A stretch of DNA of 64,000 nt from Bacteriovorax sp. Seq25_V. Lineage in GTDB: Bacteria; Bdellovibrionota; Bacteriovoracia; Bacteriovoracales; Bacteriovoracaceae. The stretch covers positions 40,155-104,154 of the forward strand of contig NZ_AUNI01000008.1 in the NCBI RefSeq assembly GCF_000447795.1, given 5' to 3'. The translations under genes were made by a program, and so were the position numbers. Positions within the stretch are counted from its first letter, which is position 1, and each line of letters opens with the position of its first letter. The notes under the pieces were generated by a model that was given only the letters and a program-made list of their open reading frames with translations, was not told the DNA's origin and made no database searches. Of this stretch, positions 8,365 to 17,026 are shown piece by piece.

Positions 8365-9018
8365 TTATTTAACGATCTGATCTAGCATGAATTTCTTCAT
8401 TGCTGCAGATTCTTTAATTGTTTGTAGAATCTCTCTTTTGTCGTCATCAGAAAGATCGGCCTTGGCAAGAATTTCTTTTTGCTCTTGAAGATGGTCTTCA
8501 TCGAGATCACCATGTTCTCTAAAGAAGGTAATCGCTTTTTTCTCGTCGTCATTTAACACTGAGACAATATTTTTAACAACAATTGGGGCAAGTTCGGTCG
8601 CCATCCCTTCGAGAAAATAGAGAACGCCAAATGCACAAAATGGATTAGCAATAGCAACTTTATAATGAAAGAAACTTACCCATGCTGTTACTCCAACATT
8701 AGGAATAGAATTAATAATTTCGTTTCTATCACAACCAAATTTTTCAAGATCCTTGAGTGCCATTAACTCATGTCCCATTTCTTCACCAGAGTGTTCAAGA
8801 ATCCATTTTCTTACTTTAAGGTGTTTGCTATCCATTCTTCTTGCAGCGAGAGGAGTAAATGAAGATGAATTTGTGACATAATGGTAAGCAGCTTTTAGGT
8901 ATTCAACATAATACTCTTTGGCATTTTTTCCGTTTGCAATATCTTGGAAAAACTTTGATTCCTTGATAATTTCAATCCCTTCTGAAAGGGCCTGGTCTAA
9001 TTGCTCTTGAAAACTCAT
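8365..9018 (-). CDS. Haem-oxygenase-like di-iron oxidase/oxygenase (HDO superfamily)
   Basis: 217 residues, all-helical, of the TenA/PqqC/CADD/UndA structural superfamily. The di-iron ligand pattern of HDO enzymes is visible: ExxH at Glu80-His83, a central Glu in FLEG (Glu137), and HxxxDxxH at His169, Asp173 and His176. Characterised relatives carry out N-oxygenation, oxidative decarboxylation of fatty acids to terminal alkenes (UndA) or C-C cleavage. Here it sits 2 bp from the hexapeptide-repeat gene and 10 bp from an ACP gene, suggesting an oxidation on an acyl-ACP or on the released chain. The substrate is not known. Confidence 0.82.
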   Translation of the reverse strand: MSFQEQLDQALSEGIEIIKESKFFQDIANGKNAKEYYVEYLKAAYHYVTNSSSFTPLAARRMDSKHLKVRKWILEHSGEEMGHELMALKDLEKFGCDRNEIINSIPNVGVTAWVSFFHYKVAIANPFCAFGVLYFLEGMATELAPIVVKNIVSVLNDDEKKAITFFREHGDLDEDHLQEQKEILAKADLSDDDKREILQTIKESAAMKKFMLDQIVK

Positions 9019-9020
9019 TT

Positions 9021-9833
9021 CTATTCCTTTTGACCATCTTCACTTATTAAGCGAGCAGGGCTTCCACCCCAAGTTTCGCCCGACTTTATTTGATGATCTT
9101 TTTCGATAATTGTATTGCTTTTAATTTTTACGTTATCGGGAATTATAGTACCAAACTTTATTGAGCATTCTGCTCCGATTTTGACGTTATTTCCGATTAT
9201 TACATCTGGGTAAATTCTTGAGTTTGTTCCAACGACACTATGATCTCCGATCACAACCCCTGGAGTAATAATTGAAAATCCGCCAACTACTGAGCGCGAA
9301 CCAATTTTGACTCTTTTTTGAACATGAGTTTTACCACTCGGTGAATAATGACAGCTGATGGTGCAACCTAAGCCTAAAATTGAGTTCTCACCAACTTCTA
9401 TGAGTTCGGGCTGTCTGATGGTCGCATTCATTCCAACAAGGGTGGTAAGGGGCAATTTCATGCCCATTAATCGATAATATAACCAGTTTAAATAAAAAAT
9501 AAAATGGCATTGGGAAGCAAATGGTGAGGCAATCATAATGCCTTGAAACAGGGAATTTAGTACCCAGCCTAAATACTTTAAGTTGGGACCTATTGGAAAC
9601 TCACCTACGCTAAGTTTTGGTTGCAATACTCTCTTTAACAAACCTAGTGTAATGATAAAGAGATTTAAAAAGAGGAAATAGGAAAAAACAACTAGTGCAA
9701 CACTAATCAAAAGTTTTGAACTATCCCAATATCTTGTGACAAGATATATTGGTAGTGAAAGTGATATTGAGTATACGATAAATGCAAAAAATAAAAAGAG
9801 GATATCAAAAATTAAAAATGGTTTTTTAAACAT
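9021..9833 (-). CDS. Membrane-anchored left-handed beta-helix (hexapeptide repeat) acyltransferase-like protein
   Basis: 270 residues. Two hydrophobic segments (about residues 5-35 and 39-67) precede a left-handed beta-helix of hexapeptide repeats from about residue 133 to 250 (for example IGDHSV, IGNNVK, IGAECS). The closing GGSPARLI segment is the typical end of this acyltransferase family. Similar domains occur at the end of some nonribosomal peptide synthetases and in membrane-bound tailoring proteins. It overlaps the hydrolase gene by 8 bp. It probably transfers an acyl group to, or releases, the product at the inner membrane; the acceptor is unknown. Confidence 0.75.
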   Translation of the reverse strand: MFKKPFLIFDILFLFFAFIVYSISLSLPIYLVTRYWDSSKLLISVALVVFSYFLFLNLFIITLGLLKRVLQPKLSVGEFPIGPNLKYLGWVLNSLFQGIMIASPFASQCHFIFYLNWLYYRLMGMKLPLTTLVGMNATIRQPELIEVGENSILGLGCTISCHYSPSGKTHVQKRVKIGSRSVVGGFSIITPGVVIGDHSVVGTNSRIYPDVIIGNNVKIGAECSIKFGTIIPDNVKIKSNTIIEKDHQIKSGETWGGSPARLISEDGQKE

Positions 9834-10563
9834 AATTTCTCACTACTTTTAACACTTCCTGTGGAGCCTCAAGAGGAAGGTAGTGGCCATATTCTTTAAA
9901 GCGAATAACTGTGGCCTCTGGAGCACATTCAACAATTTTGCTCAGGTTTCTTTTTGAAAATACTTTATCCTTATCGCCCCAAAGAATAATAATCTTAGAT
10001 TGATATCTTGATAGTTGAGTTTCATAATCAATTTCGATAGCCGCTAGCGATAATTCGATAAAATCACTAACTGCTTCGTCTTGTGATTCATGCCAAATTT
10101 TTTGCAACTTATGGAAGTATTCGCTGGCGTTTGATTTATTTTCACAAAAGTGTGATAAGAAATTTACTTCATTATCTAGGGAAAGAACCTGCTTTAGGAA
10201 ATCAATTTCAGATTGATTATCAATGGCCGCAGTAATCATTTCTTTTCTAATTCTTGCGACCCTTGTTCCACCCGTTGCCAGTAAGAAAAGATTTTCTGCA
10301 TTATTTCCAAGAATTTCATTGATTCGAAGACATAGTGAGGCTCCGAGACTAACACCCAAAAGAGCATAAGTATCATTTTTAGTCATATGCTTAGAAATCT
10401 CGTTTGCAAAATATTTTGCTAGGAATTCGAGTGTGTCTTGACTCTTATCAAGGGCAGGGTAGTTATGAGTAATCAGTTCGTATTCATCTTGGCCAAACTT
10501 AATCATTTTTTCAAAGAGTTGGTGATTATGACCCATTGCTGGGATCAGATGAATTTTTACCAT
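9826..10563 (-). CDS. Alpha/beta hydrolase (thioesterase-like)
   Basis: 245 residues with an alpha/beta hydrolase layout: nucleophile elbow GVSLGAS, acid in LWGDKDKVF and catalytic His in YGHYLPLEAP. No signal peptide, so cytoplasmic. In this operon the simplest role is hydrolytic release or proofreading of an ACP-bound acyl chain. A lactone or ester hydrolase acting on the final product is an alternative. The start ATG overlaps the SDR stop (ATGGTAA). Confidence 0.82.
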   Translation of the reverse strand: MVKIHLIPAMGHNHQLFEKMIKFGQDEYELITHNYPALDKSQDTLEFLAKYFANEISKHMTKNDTYALLGVSLGASLCLRINEILGNNAENLFLLATGGTRVARIRKEMITAAIDNQSEIDFLKQVLSLDNEVNFLSHFCENKSNASEYFHKLQKIWHESQDEAVSDFIELSLAAIEIDYETQLSRYQSKIIILWGDKDKVFSKRNLSKIVECAPEATVIRFKEYGHYLPLEAPQEVLKVVRNYV

Positions 10564-11231
10564 GTCTGATTTCCTCTCATTTGCAAGGTACTCTCTTGAT
10601 CATTACTTTCTAAAAATTCAATACATCTATTTGCAACGTCTTTAGGATTAAGTAAATTATCTTTGCCGATTTTATCAATAACATCCTTTGAGATTCTCTC
10701 AAGTACTTGTTCGGTTGCAACAAGTCCTGGATGAATAATTTTTACAAAGACACCTTTGTTATTTACTTCACTGTTGATTGCGGACGCCATCGCTTCGAGA
10801 GCGTTTTTCTCTGTGATGTAAATAAGTTTTCCCGGTGCTGGGAATTTTGCAAGGAGACTGCCAAGTAGTAAAACACTGCCTTGGCCCTTTCTCGTCATTG
10901 GTTTTAAAAAAGTTTTCAGTAGTTCAAAAGTTCCTACAATATTTGATTGGAATTTTTCAGAAAGCTCCTGAGATTTTATTGAAAAGAACAGTTTTGCATC
11001 ACTAAAGTCGTATGCGCAGTGGTAAATTTTTGAAATTTCAATATTATTTTCTTTCAATTTTTTGGCAAGTTCTTTGATACTCTCTATTTCTTTCAAATTG
11101 AGATAATAAATATCAGCTCGCTCATCAACTTTGTTACGTTGAGAAGTCGTAATTATTTTTTTTCCATCTATTTGAATAGCAATTTCTTTGCCAATACCAT
11201 TAAGTCCACCTGTGATTAAAGTCGAACTCAT
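10557..11231 (-). CDS. Short-chain dehydrogenase/reductase
   Basis: 224 residues from the second of two adjacent ATGs. This start overlaps the KAS III stop as TGATG and has GGGAG five bases upstream. The N-terminal cofactor motif is TGGLNGIG and the catalytic Tyr-Lys pair is YITEK; the Ser lies in LLGSLLAKF. This is a classical SDR. In a cluster with KAS III and ACPs the likely reaction is reduction of a 3-ketoacyl-ACP to the 3-hydroxy form, as FabG does, but FabG proteins are about 245 residues and this one diverges strongly. Confidence 0.83.
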   Translation of the reverse strand: MSSTLITGGLNGIGKEIAIQIDGKKIITTSQRNKVDERADIYYLNLKEIESIKELAKKLKENNIEISKIYHCAYDFSDAKLFFSIKSQELSEKFQSNIVGTFELLKTFLKPMTRKGQGSVLLLGSLLAKFPAPGKLIYITEKNALEAMASAINSEVNNKGVFVKIIHPGLVATEQVLERISKDVIDKIGKDNLLNPKDVANRCIEFLESNDQESTLQMRGNQTW

Positions 11232-12181
11232 CATATCTCCCATCTCATCAGCGAGATTGCAGCGCTAAAGCCGCCACCAGTTGCAAGCATGCAAACAAGA
11301 TCACCTTTTTTAATCTTTCCTCGTGACACACATTGATCAAGAAGAATGCCAACGGATGCTGAAGTGGTATTTCCAACTTCATCAAAGTTGATTGAGTATT
11401 GATCTTCACGTAGACCAAGATTCTTGGCCGCAGCAGTAACTATATTTCGACTTGCTTGATGAAAGATAAAGTGACTATACTCTTCCTTCTTTGTTTGAGA
11501 GTTAGTTAAAGCATCTTCGATGAGGCTTGACATTTTTTCAATGGCCGATTCAAAAATACCACTAGCATCTCTCATTTCAATTTTTTGAGATTCATTAGGA
11601 ACGACAATAGAATTCCAGAATCTTCCATCACTCATTGTCTTTGAGTAAAAGATTCCTATTTCGTTATCATCGCACGGAGCGAGTGTGACACCACTTGCGC
11701 CATCGCCAAAAAGCATAACTGTTCGTCTATCTTTCTTATCAAGGTAGCGGCTACGTGTCTCAGTAGCGATACACTTCACAGAGCTCATACCAGTCTGAAT
11801 ATAGCGTATGCCCATATCTATTGCGAACATAAGTCCTGCACATGCACTTGTAATATCATATGCCGGATAGAGTTCTCCAGGAGTTGTCTCCCCTTGGATA
11901 ATACATGCTGTTGCAGGAGTGGAGTATTCTCCACTAACAGTCGAGACAATCAGGCAGTCGGTTGCCTTGTCAGCTTTTTCATTTAGTTGTTGAAGTATTT
12001 TACTTCCTAGATCTGCTGAGTTCTCTGTCGTTACCCAGCGTCTATTATTGATGCCAATATTATCTTTTACCCACTGATCTTTAAGTCGCAGGGAGTTTTC
12101 TTCAATTATCTTTTGATTTGAAACTATATTTTCAGGCAAGTAGTGTGCTGATGCCTTGATTTTTACACCTAAACTTTTCAC
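11231..12181 (-). CDS. 3-oxoacyl-ACP synthase III (KAS III/FabH-like)
   Basis: 316 residues with a complete KAS III triad: Cys114 in TSACAGL, His241 in HQASRN and Asn271 in NTTSAS. KAS III enzymes condense an acyl-CoA (or acyl-ACP) with malonyl-ACP, or act as ester-forming acyltransferases in some biosynthetic clusters. The N-terminal DQWVKDNIGINNRRW segment matches the GIxxR region of the family. The malonyl-type partner could come from the cluster's own carboxylase and ACP. It is not OleA-like at the N-terminus. Coupled to the SDR gene by TGATG. Confidence 0.9.
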   Translation of the reverse strand: MKSLGVKIKASAHYLPENIVSNQKIIEENSLRLKDQWVKDNIGINNRRWVTTENSADLGSKILQQLNEKADKATDCLIVSTVSGEYSTPATACIIQGETTPGELYPAYDITSACAGLMFAIDMGIRYIQTGMSSVKCIATETRSRYLDKKDRRTVMLFGDGASGVTLAPCDDNEIGIFYSKTMSDGRFWNSIVVPNESQKIEMRDASGIFESAIEKMSSLIEDALTNSQTKKEEYSHFIFHQASRNIVTAAAKNLGLREDQYSINFDEVGNTTSASVGILLDQCVSRGKIKKGDLVCMLATGGGFSAAISLMRWEI

Positions 12182-12212
12182 GAAATCTCCCTTTAATTAT
12201 ATTTTAACGGGG

Positions 12213-13517
12213 TTAAGCATTTAAATCTAGGTGCTTTAAAATTTCCTGTCTTTTGATTTTACCCATGTTGGTTTTAGGGAATGATTTTAGAGTATGGATT
12301 TCATTAATTTGGATATAGTTGGGGATTAGTTGAGCAATTTCTTCAAGTAGCTGTAACTTCACTTCTTCTCTGAGCCCTTCACTTTCAATAATTAGTATTG
12401 GTATTGCTCCGTAGAGAGATGATGGCCTTGGACCAATGATGAAATCTTCTTTTATAACTTTTGAAATGAGAGACTCAATCTCTTCAGGGTAAATATTCAC
12501 TCCTGCATAATTGATCGTATGATCTGTACGACCAAGAATATATATATTTCCTTCAATATCACTTGCCTGGTCATTACTATCAATTTCTTTGGCCGCTAAA
12601 TCTGCATGGGCGTAAAGAGACTGAACCATAAGTTTACCATCATGAACTCTCATTTTTACACCATCAATCGCTTTTCCAATTGGCAATAGACCTGAAAGAT
12701 TAGGAGTTTTTGTAATATCACTTGGAACTTCAAACGTGCTTACACGTGGTCCCATTTCTGAAAGACCATAAGTATAAAATAGTGAAGAGTTTGGAAATGA
12801 CTTTTTGATTTGTGTAAGATCATCTTGATAGAGGTGAGCGGCACCAATACTAATTTTTATTGCTCTTTCATTGATGATTTTCTTTCTTTTAAGATACTTG
12901 TTGAAAAGCCTTAATAGGGAAGGACTGAGATAGAGAACATCGATATCAAACCTTTCAATACTTTCATAAAGCTTTTCATTGGTAGGTGTTTTATCAAAGC
13001 AGACCAAATGATGCTTGCTCGAAGCACTTCCAAGTAAGCCAATAATACTTCCAAAGCTATGGGTTAGTGGAAGTGGAAATAGTATATTTGAGCCATTTGA
13101 AATATTTAGCGATTTTTCGTGCGCAAACCCATTACCTAGCGACTTACTAAGTTCAAATTCAAAACTTTTGATATTTCCACTTTTAGAGGTCGTTCCACTT
13201 GAACAAGTAATAATACGTTGCGCTTTATTTGGTGTATGATCAAATTGAAAGGTATTTTCATCAGTAATTAGGAAAGATGCATTTTTTATATTAGCAAAAA
13301 TCTGTCCATCGATTTGTGATACCTGAGGATTTATAATTAAAGGGGAGTGACCCTGCTGAAGGCATTGAAAAAAGTTTTCGATGAGCTTTTTCTTATCTTC
13401 AATTTTAAGGGCCATTATTTGGCCCTTAGCATTTTCATCAAGAGTGATAGAATCTATGACTTTTTCTGATTCTCCATTTTCTTTTAAAATTGTATAGTTT
13501 AGTTCTAGTTTATTCAA
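12213..13517 (-). CDS. Compact adenylate-forming enzyme with degenerate P-loop
   Basis: 434 residues, short for the acyl-AMP/CoA ligase family (about 500-600), with a reduced N-terminal domain. The core A3 loop is recognisable as CSSGTTSKSGNIKS but lacks the usual PKG. A5 (YTYGLSEMGP), the hinge (ILGRTDHTINYAG) and the C-terminal catalytic Lys region (PKTNMGKIKR) are present. It may be an active ligase for a small acid, or a structural or substrate-channelling homologue. It lies between a second ligase and the KAS III gene, consistent with supplying an activated starter. The substrate cannot be deduced. Confidence 0.75.
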   Translation of the reverse strand: MNKLELNYTILKENGESEKVIDSITLDENAKGQIMALKIEDKKKLIENFFQCLQQGHSPLIINPQVSQIDGQIFANIKNASFLITDENTFQFDHTPNKAQRIITCSSGTTSKSGNIKSFEFELSKSLGNGFAHEKSLNISNGSNILFPLPLTHSFGSIIGLLGSASSKHHLVCFDKTPTNEKLYESIERFDIDVLYLSPSLLRLFNKYLKRKKIINERAIKISIGAAHLYQDDLTQIKKSFPNSSLFYTYGLSEMGPRVSTFEVPSDITKTPNLSGLLPIGKAIDGVKMRVHDGKLMVQSLYAHADLAAKEIDSNDQASDIEGNIYILGRTDHTINYAGVNIYPEEIESLISKVIKEDFIIGPRPSSLYGAIPILIIESEGLREEVKLQLLEEIAQLIPNYIQINEIHTLKSFPKTNMGKIKRQEILKHLDLNA

Positions 13518-13520
13518 TAG

Positions 13521-15113
13521 CTAGATTTTCCCTTTTACATAGAGTTCACGTAGAAGAACTCTATTTATTTTTGATTTATGTCTATCGTCTACCGGTATAT
13601 TATCGGTACGGATAATTTCTAGCTTAAGGTTATTTAACTTTGGTGTAAGTTGCTTAATTTGAGATTTGATTTTGTCAAAGTTTTCGATTGGAGTATTAAT
13701 AAAAACCACCATGGCCTGATTCACTTGTATCATCGCCGAACGAACAATCTCTGGCATACTATCAATCTTAGTTTCAAAAATATAAGGATGTAAAATATTC
13801 TCACCGTCTTTAATAACGTCATTAAGGCGACCTACAAGCCAAAGATTTCCATCTTCGTCTATTCTTCCCGTATCTCCTGTTCGATGCCATCTCGAGCCAT
13901 CTGTATCAAGAATTTTATTTTCTCTGGTCGCTTTATCATTATCAACGTATGTCTGTACTGTGTGTGCAGAGTTAATTATTACTTCTCCAATCATACCTCT
14001 TTCAAGTGAGTAAATTTGTGGACCATTATTATCAAATTTCTCAATGCCATCAGGGAGATTAACGATTGATAGTCTTATGCCATCGTAAACTTTTCCAACC
14101 GGAAAGCCTTCACCTGTGCTATCAAGATATTGCTCAAGAGTTATTGTAGAGATTGGAGCAACTTCTGTTGATCCATAGATTATTTCTCCTTGAACATTTG
14201 GATAGACCCTTTTTAGTTTTTCACAAAATGATCGTGTCACCGGACATCCACCAAGAGCTAGGTTTTTTAAACTCTCTACTTTTAGTCCATTCATATCTAG
14301 GTACGTTGAAAGATTATCGTTAAATGCAAATGATCCACATGTTCGTGTGACATTCCACTTCTTCATTTGATGATAAATGATTTCGGGATTTATATCTGAG
14401 ACATTCGCAAAGCTCACGGCAGGTACGACAGTTGTTATAGAGCATATCAGATTCATAAAACCAAACATCGGGAACGAAGGGAAGTCGATTGTTTCTTCTG
14501 TGCAATTCCAAAATGTCTTAATGGCCTTAATTTGTTCTGTGACATTTTTGATGTTTCTATCTGAGCCCTTTGCTCTCCCTGTTGAGCCTGAAGTGAAGGT
14601 AATGAGTGCATGATCAGATTCTTTTAAGTCTACAAAGGCTGGAGTGTGTTCAGTAGTTGAATAAAGAGAGCTTAAGTCTTTAACAAATAAACGCTTTTTG
14701 TCACAACTATATTTCTTCATTTTCCAAAGACCTGGAATGAAGTAGTGATATTTTAATAGGCGATCTATACTTACTATTGCCTTTGCATTTGAATCAGAAA
14801 TTGCTGTGAGAATTTTTCTCATCCCAATTCCTGGGTCAAGAAAAACTGCAACAAGTCCTAAAGAGAACATTGCAAGCATTAATGCATATAAATTCTCATT
14901 AATTGGGCTTAGTAGAATAATTCTATCCCCTTTTTTATAGCCTTCTTCCAGAAGTCCCTTTTGATATCTTGTAACTTCTGAAGAAAATTCTTTGAAGGTT
15001 ATTATCTTCTCACTATAGTTAGAAAAGTCTTTGTATTCATTTGGAATAACAAATGCCACTTTGTCTGGGTGTCTTTTTGCATTTTCATAGAAAACTTTTG
15101 CCAAGTTATTCAT
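13521..15113 (-). CDS. Acyl-CoA synthetase/OleC-like AMP-dependent ligase
   Basis: 530 residues with all core motifs of adenylate-forming enzymes: A3 FTSGSTGRAKG, A5 YGSTEVAP, A7 RTGDTG and the hinge GRLNDVIKDG. The middle region (FPSFPMFGFMNLI, then TTVVP and the CGSFAFN segment) resembles OleC, the beta-lactone synthetase of long-chain olefin biosynthesis, as recalled from that family. OleA is absent and the SDR and hydrolase are shorter than OleD and OleB, so this is not a standard ole operon. The start codon abuts the upstream stop (TAGATG), so it is coupled to the FAAL. Confidence 0.8.
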   Translation of the reverse strand: MNNLAKVFYENAKRHPDKVAFVIPNEYKDFSNYSEKIITFKEFSSEVTRYQKGLLEEGYKKGDRIILLSPINENLYALMLAMFSLGLVAVFLDPGIGMRKILTAISDSNAKAIVSIDRLLKYHYFIPGLWKMKKYSCDKKRLFVKDLSSLYSTTEHTPAFVDLKESDHALITFTSGSTGRAKGSDRNIKNVTEQIKAIKTFWNCTEETIDFPSFPMFGFMNLICSITTVVPAVSFANVSDINPEIIYHQMKKWNVTRTCGSFAFNDNLSTYLDMNGLKVESLKNLALGGCPVTRSFCEKLKRVYPNVQGEIIYGSTEVAPISTITLEQYLDSTGEGFPVGKVYDGIRLSIVNLPDGIEKFDNNGPQIYSLERGMIGEVIINSAHTVQTYVDNDKATRENKILDTDGSRWHRTGDTGRIDEDGNLWLVGRLNDVIKDGENILHPYIFETKIDSMPEIVRSAMIQVNQAMVVFINTPIENFDKIKSQIKQLTPKLNNLKLEIIRTDNIPVDDRHKSKINRVLLRELYVKGKI

Positions 15114-16904
15114 CTAAGCCTCTTGTCTTCTAGTCTTTACAGAATTAATAAGATTCACTTTAAAAATTTTAGATTTAATCTGAAGCTCTTTTAATCGGCC
15201 GATGAGATATTTTTGATTATAATTATTATCATTAATTGCACCTTGGAGGAATAGCTCCCTCATCTTTGAGCGTTGAACTTTTCCAGAAGTCGTTTTTGAA
15301 ATTGTTCCAGGTGCAACAATTGTAATGTCAGACTCTTTAATTGGAAAATATTCACATAAATCATCTGAAATTCTTTTCTTAAGTTGATCTCTATTTACTT
15401 GTTTCAAAAACTTAAGATCTTTTCTTGCTTCAATAATAATATGAATTCTTTCTGAGTCTGCCTCTTGATCAGCGACTGCAAATGCGGCAAGCCTTCCTGG
15501 TCTTACTTCGTTAGTTTTTGTTGCGTATGTCTCAAGCTCTTCAGCATTAATATTAATACCACCAACAATGATGAGATCTTTTTTTCTGCCAGTAATATAT
15601 ATTTCGCCGTCTTTGATAAAACCGATATCCCCAGTTCTAAGGTATCCATTTATGAATAGTTCATCATTTAGTTCTGGCCTGTTATAGTAGCCCTTTGTCA
15701 TTGATGGAGATTTTATGATGATTTCACCAACTTGATTTTCTCCACGCTCATCCCCGTTAGAGTTTATTATTTTAACTTTAATGTCATCTAGTGCTTTCCC
15801 ACATGATACGATCTTTTGAATATCTTCAGATTCAGTTGAAAGTATTATTCTTGAATTGTGCTGCATTTCTTTTTTAGATACATTAATAGTTTTAAACTCT
15901 TCAGTGGTGTTTCGGTGAAATGAAATTGCAAGCGTGTTTTCGGCCATACCGTAACATGGTACAAACGCCCTTTTTATAAAACCACATTCTTTAAATTTAT
16001 CTGCAAATAAATCTAAGGTTGATGAATTTATTGGTTCCGCTCCACAGAGTGCGATTCTTACTCCAGAGAGATCAATTTTCGACATTGCTTTTGAGCGAAC
16101 TCTCTTGGCCGTCATATGGTAACCTGAATTTGGTGCGACGATGATGTTACCATTATATGTTGAAATTAGTTTTAACCATCTTGTTGGGTTAACAGCGAAT
16201 TCATATGGAGTCATGATATGGATATTAAATTTATTAACAAGTGGAACTAGAAGTCCGCCAATTAATCCCATGTCATGATGGACAGGTAACCATGAAATTA
16301 CTGTATTGTCGTTTTTATCTGAAATTATTTGTCCTGAGATCTGTCTTATATTTGCTAGGACGTTACGATGAGTTAAAGTTACACCTTTTGGGTTTCCCGT
16401 ACTTCCTGATGAGAATTGAATAAAGGCAATATCAGATGGTACTGGAAGATATATATTTTTTTCTGAAGGTCGAAGATCTTTATACTTTTCCTCACTTATA
16501 TGGATAAGGTCGAGGACTTTAGCACATGACTCAACACTTTTTGACCCAAGAATAATTTTTGCATTAGTTGTACTTTTAATACTTTCGATAATTTCAATAA
16601 ATCTCTTTTCATTGATCCATAGGTTTGTCGTCACAGGTACAGGAATATTACAGCTATACATAACGGCAAAAAAATTAGTCATGAATTCTTCACTATTTTC
16701 TCCCTCAATGAGAATGCATTCATTTTGGGCCAAGGTCATTAAACGCTTTGCTTTTTTCATTGCTTTATAAAGGAGCGACCTTGCACTTGTATTTAGGGGA
16801 ACTTTTGATCCTTGATGAATATAAATATTTCTTAAATCACTATCTCCACTTACGATAGCGTCAATTAATGATTGAAATTTATTTTCAAGGTTCTGTGAGA
16901 TCAT
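15114..16904 (-). CDS. Fatty acyl-AMP ligase (FAAL)
   Basis: 596 residues, the family's usual length. Signatures include the A3 loop FSSGSTGNPKG, SWLPVHHDMGLIGG (the FAAL form of motif A4), APNSGYHMT, CYGMAENTLA and RTGDIGF. Between the A5 and A7 motifs it has the longer insertion that distinguishes FAALs from CoA ligases. FAALs activate free fatty acids as acyl-AMP and pass them to the phosphopantetheine of an ACP rather than to CoA. First gene of the eight- to nine-gene minus operon; the likely acceptor is the ACP at 8121-8354. This is the strongest evidence that the cluster builds on fatty acids. Confidence 0.9.
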   Translation of the reverse strand: MISQNLENKFQSLIDAIVSGDSDLRNIYIHQGSKVPLNTSARSLLYKAMKKAKRLMTLAQNECILIEGENSEEFMTNFFAVMYSCNIPVPVTTNLWINEKRFIEIIESIKSTTNAKIILGSKSVESCAKVLDLIHISEEKYKDLRPSEKNIYLPVPSDIAFIQFSSGSTGNPKGVTLTHRNVLANIRQISGQIISDKNDNTVISWLPVHHDMGLIGGLLVPLVNKFNIHIMTPYEFAVNPTRWLKLISTYNGNIIVAPNSGYHMTAKRVRSKAMSKIDLSGVRIALCGAEPINSSTLDLFADKFKECGFIKRAFVPCYGMAENTLAISFHRNTTEEFKTINVSKKEMQHNSRIILSTESEDIQKIVSCGKALDDIKVKIINSNGDERGENQVGEIIIKSPSMTKGYYNRPELNDELFINGYLRTGDIGFIKDGEIYITGRKKDLIIVGGININAEELETYATKTNEVRPGRLAAFAVADQEADSERIHIIIEARKDLKFLKQVNRDQLKKRISDDLCEYFPIKESDITIVAPGTISKTTSGKVQRSKMRELFLQGAINDNNYNQKYLIGRLKELQIKSKIFKVNLINSVKTRRQEA

Positions 16905-16979
16905 GCCTGCTCCAAAAAATGATGACTTTGTCTTAATATGTCATTTTTTTATGGAGTTCGGTCTTTATTGAAAATAATT

Positions 16980-17010
16980 CTCAAGGTGTCTACTTTTTAG
17001 ACACTTTGAG
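16980..17010. other. Strong 13-bp hairpin between exporter genes and FAAL operon
   Basis: Inverted repeat CTCAAGGTGTCTA / TAGACACTTTGAG with a 5-base loop and one G-U pair. It lies just after the RND exporter stop on the minus strand and before the FAAL start. There is no U tract, so it may be an attenuator, an operator or an RNA-stabilising hairpin rather than a classical terminator. The GTGTCTA/TAGACAC core recurs at 33071-33097. Confidence 0.55.
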
Positions 17011-17026
17011 GTTCCTGCAATATTAA

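Noticed and set aside
9826..15113. A complete oleABCD olefin-biosynthesis operon
   Set aside because: Only the OleC-like ligase matches. The KAS III lacks OleA features, and the SDR (224 residues) and hydrolase (245) are shorter than OleD and OleB.
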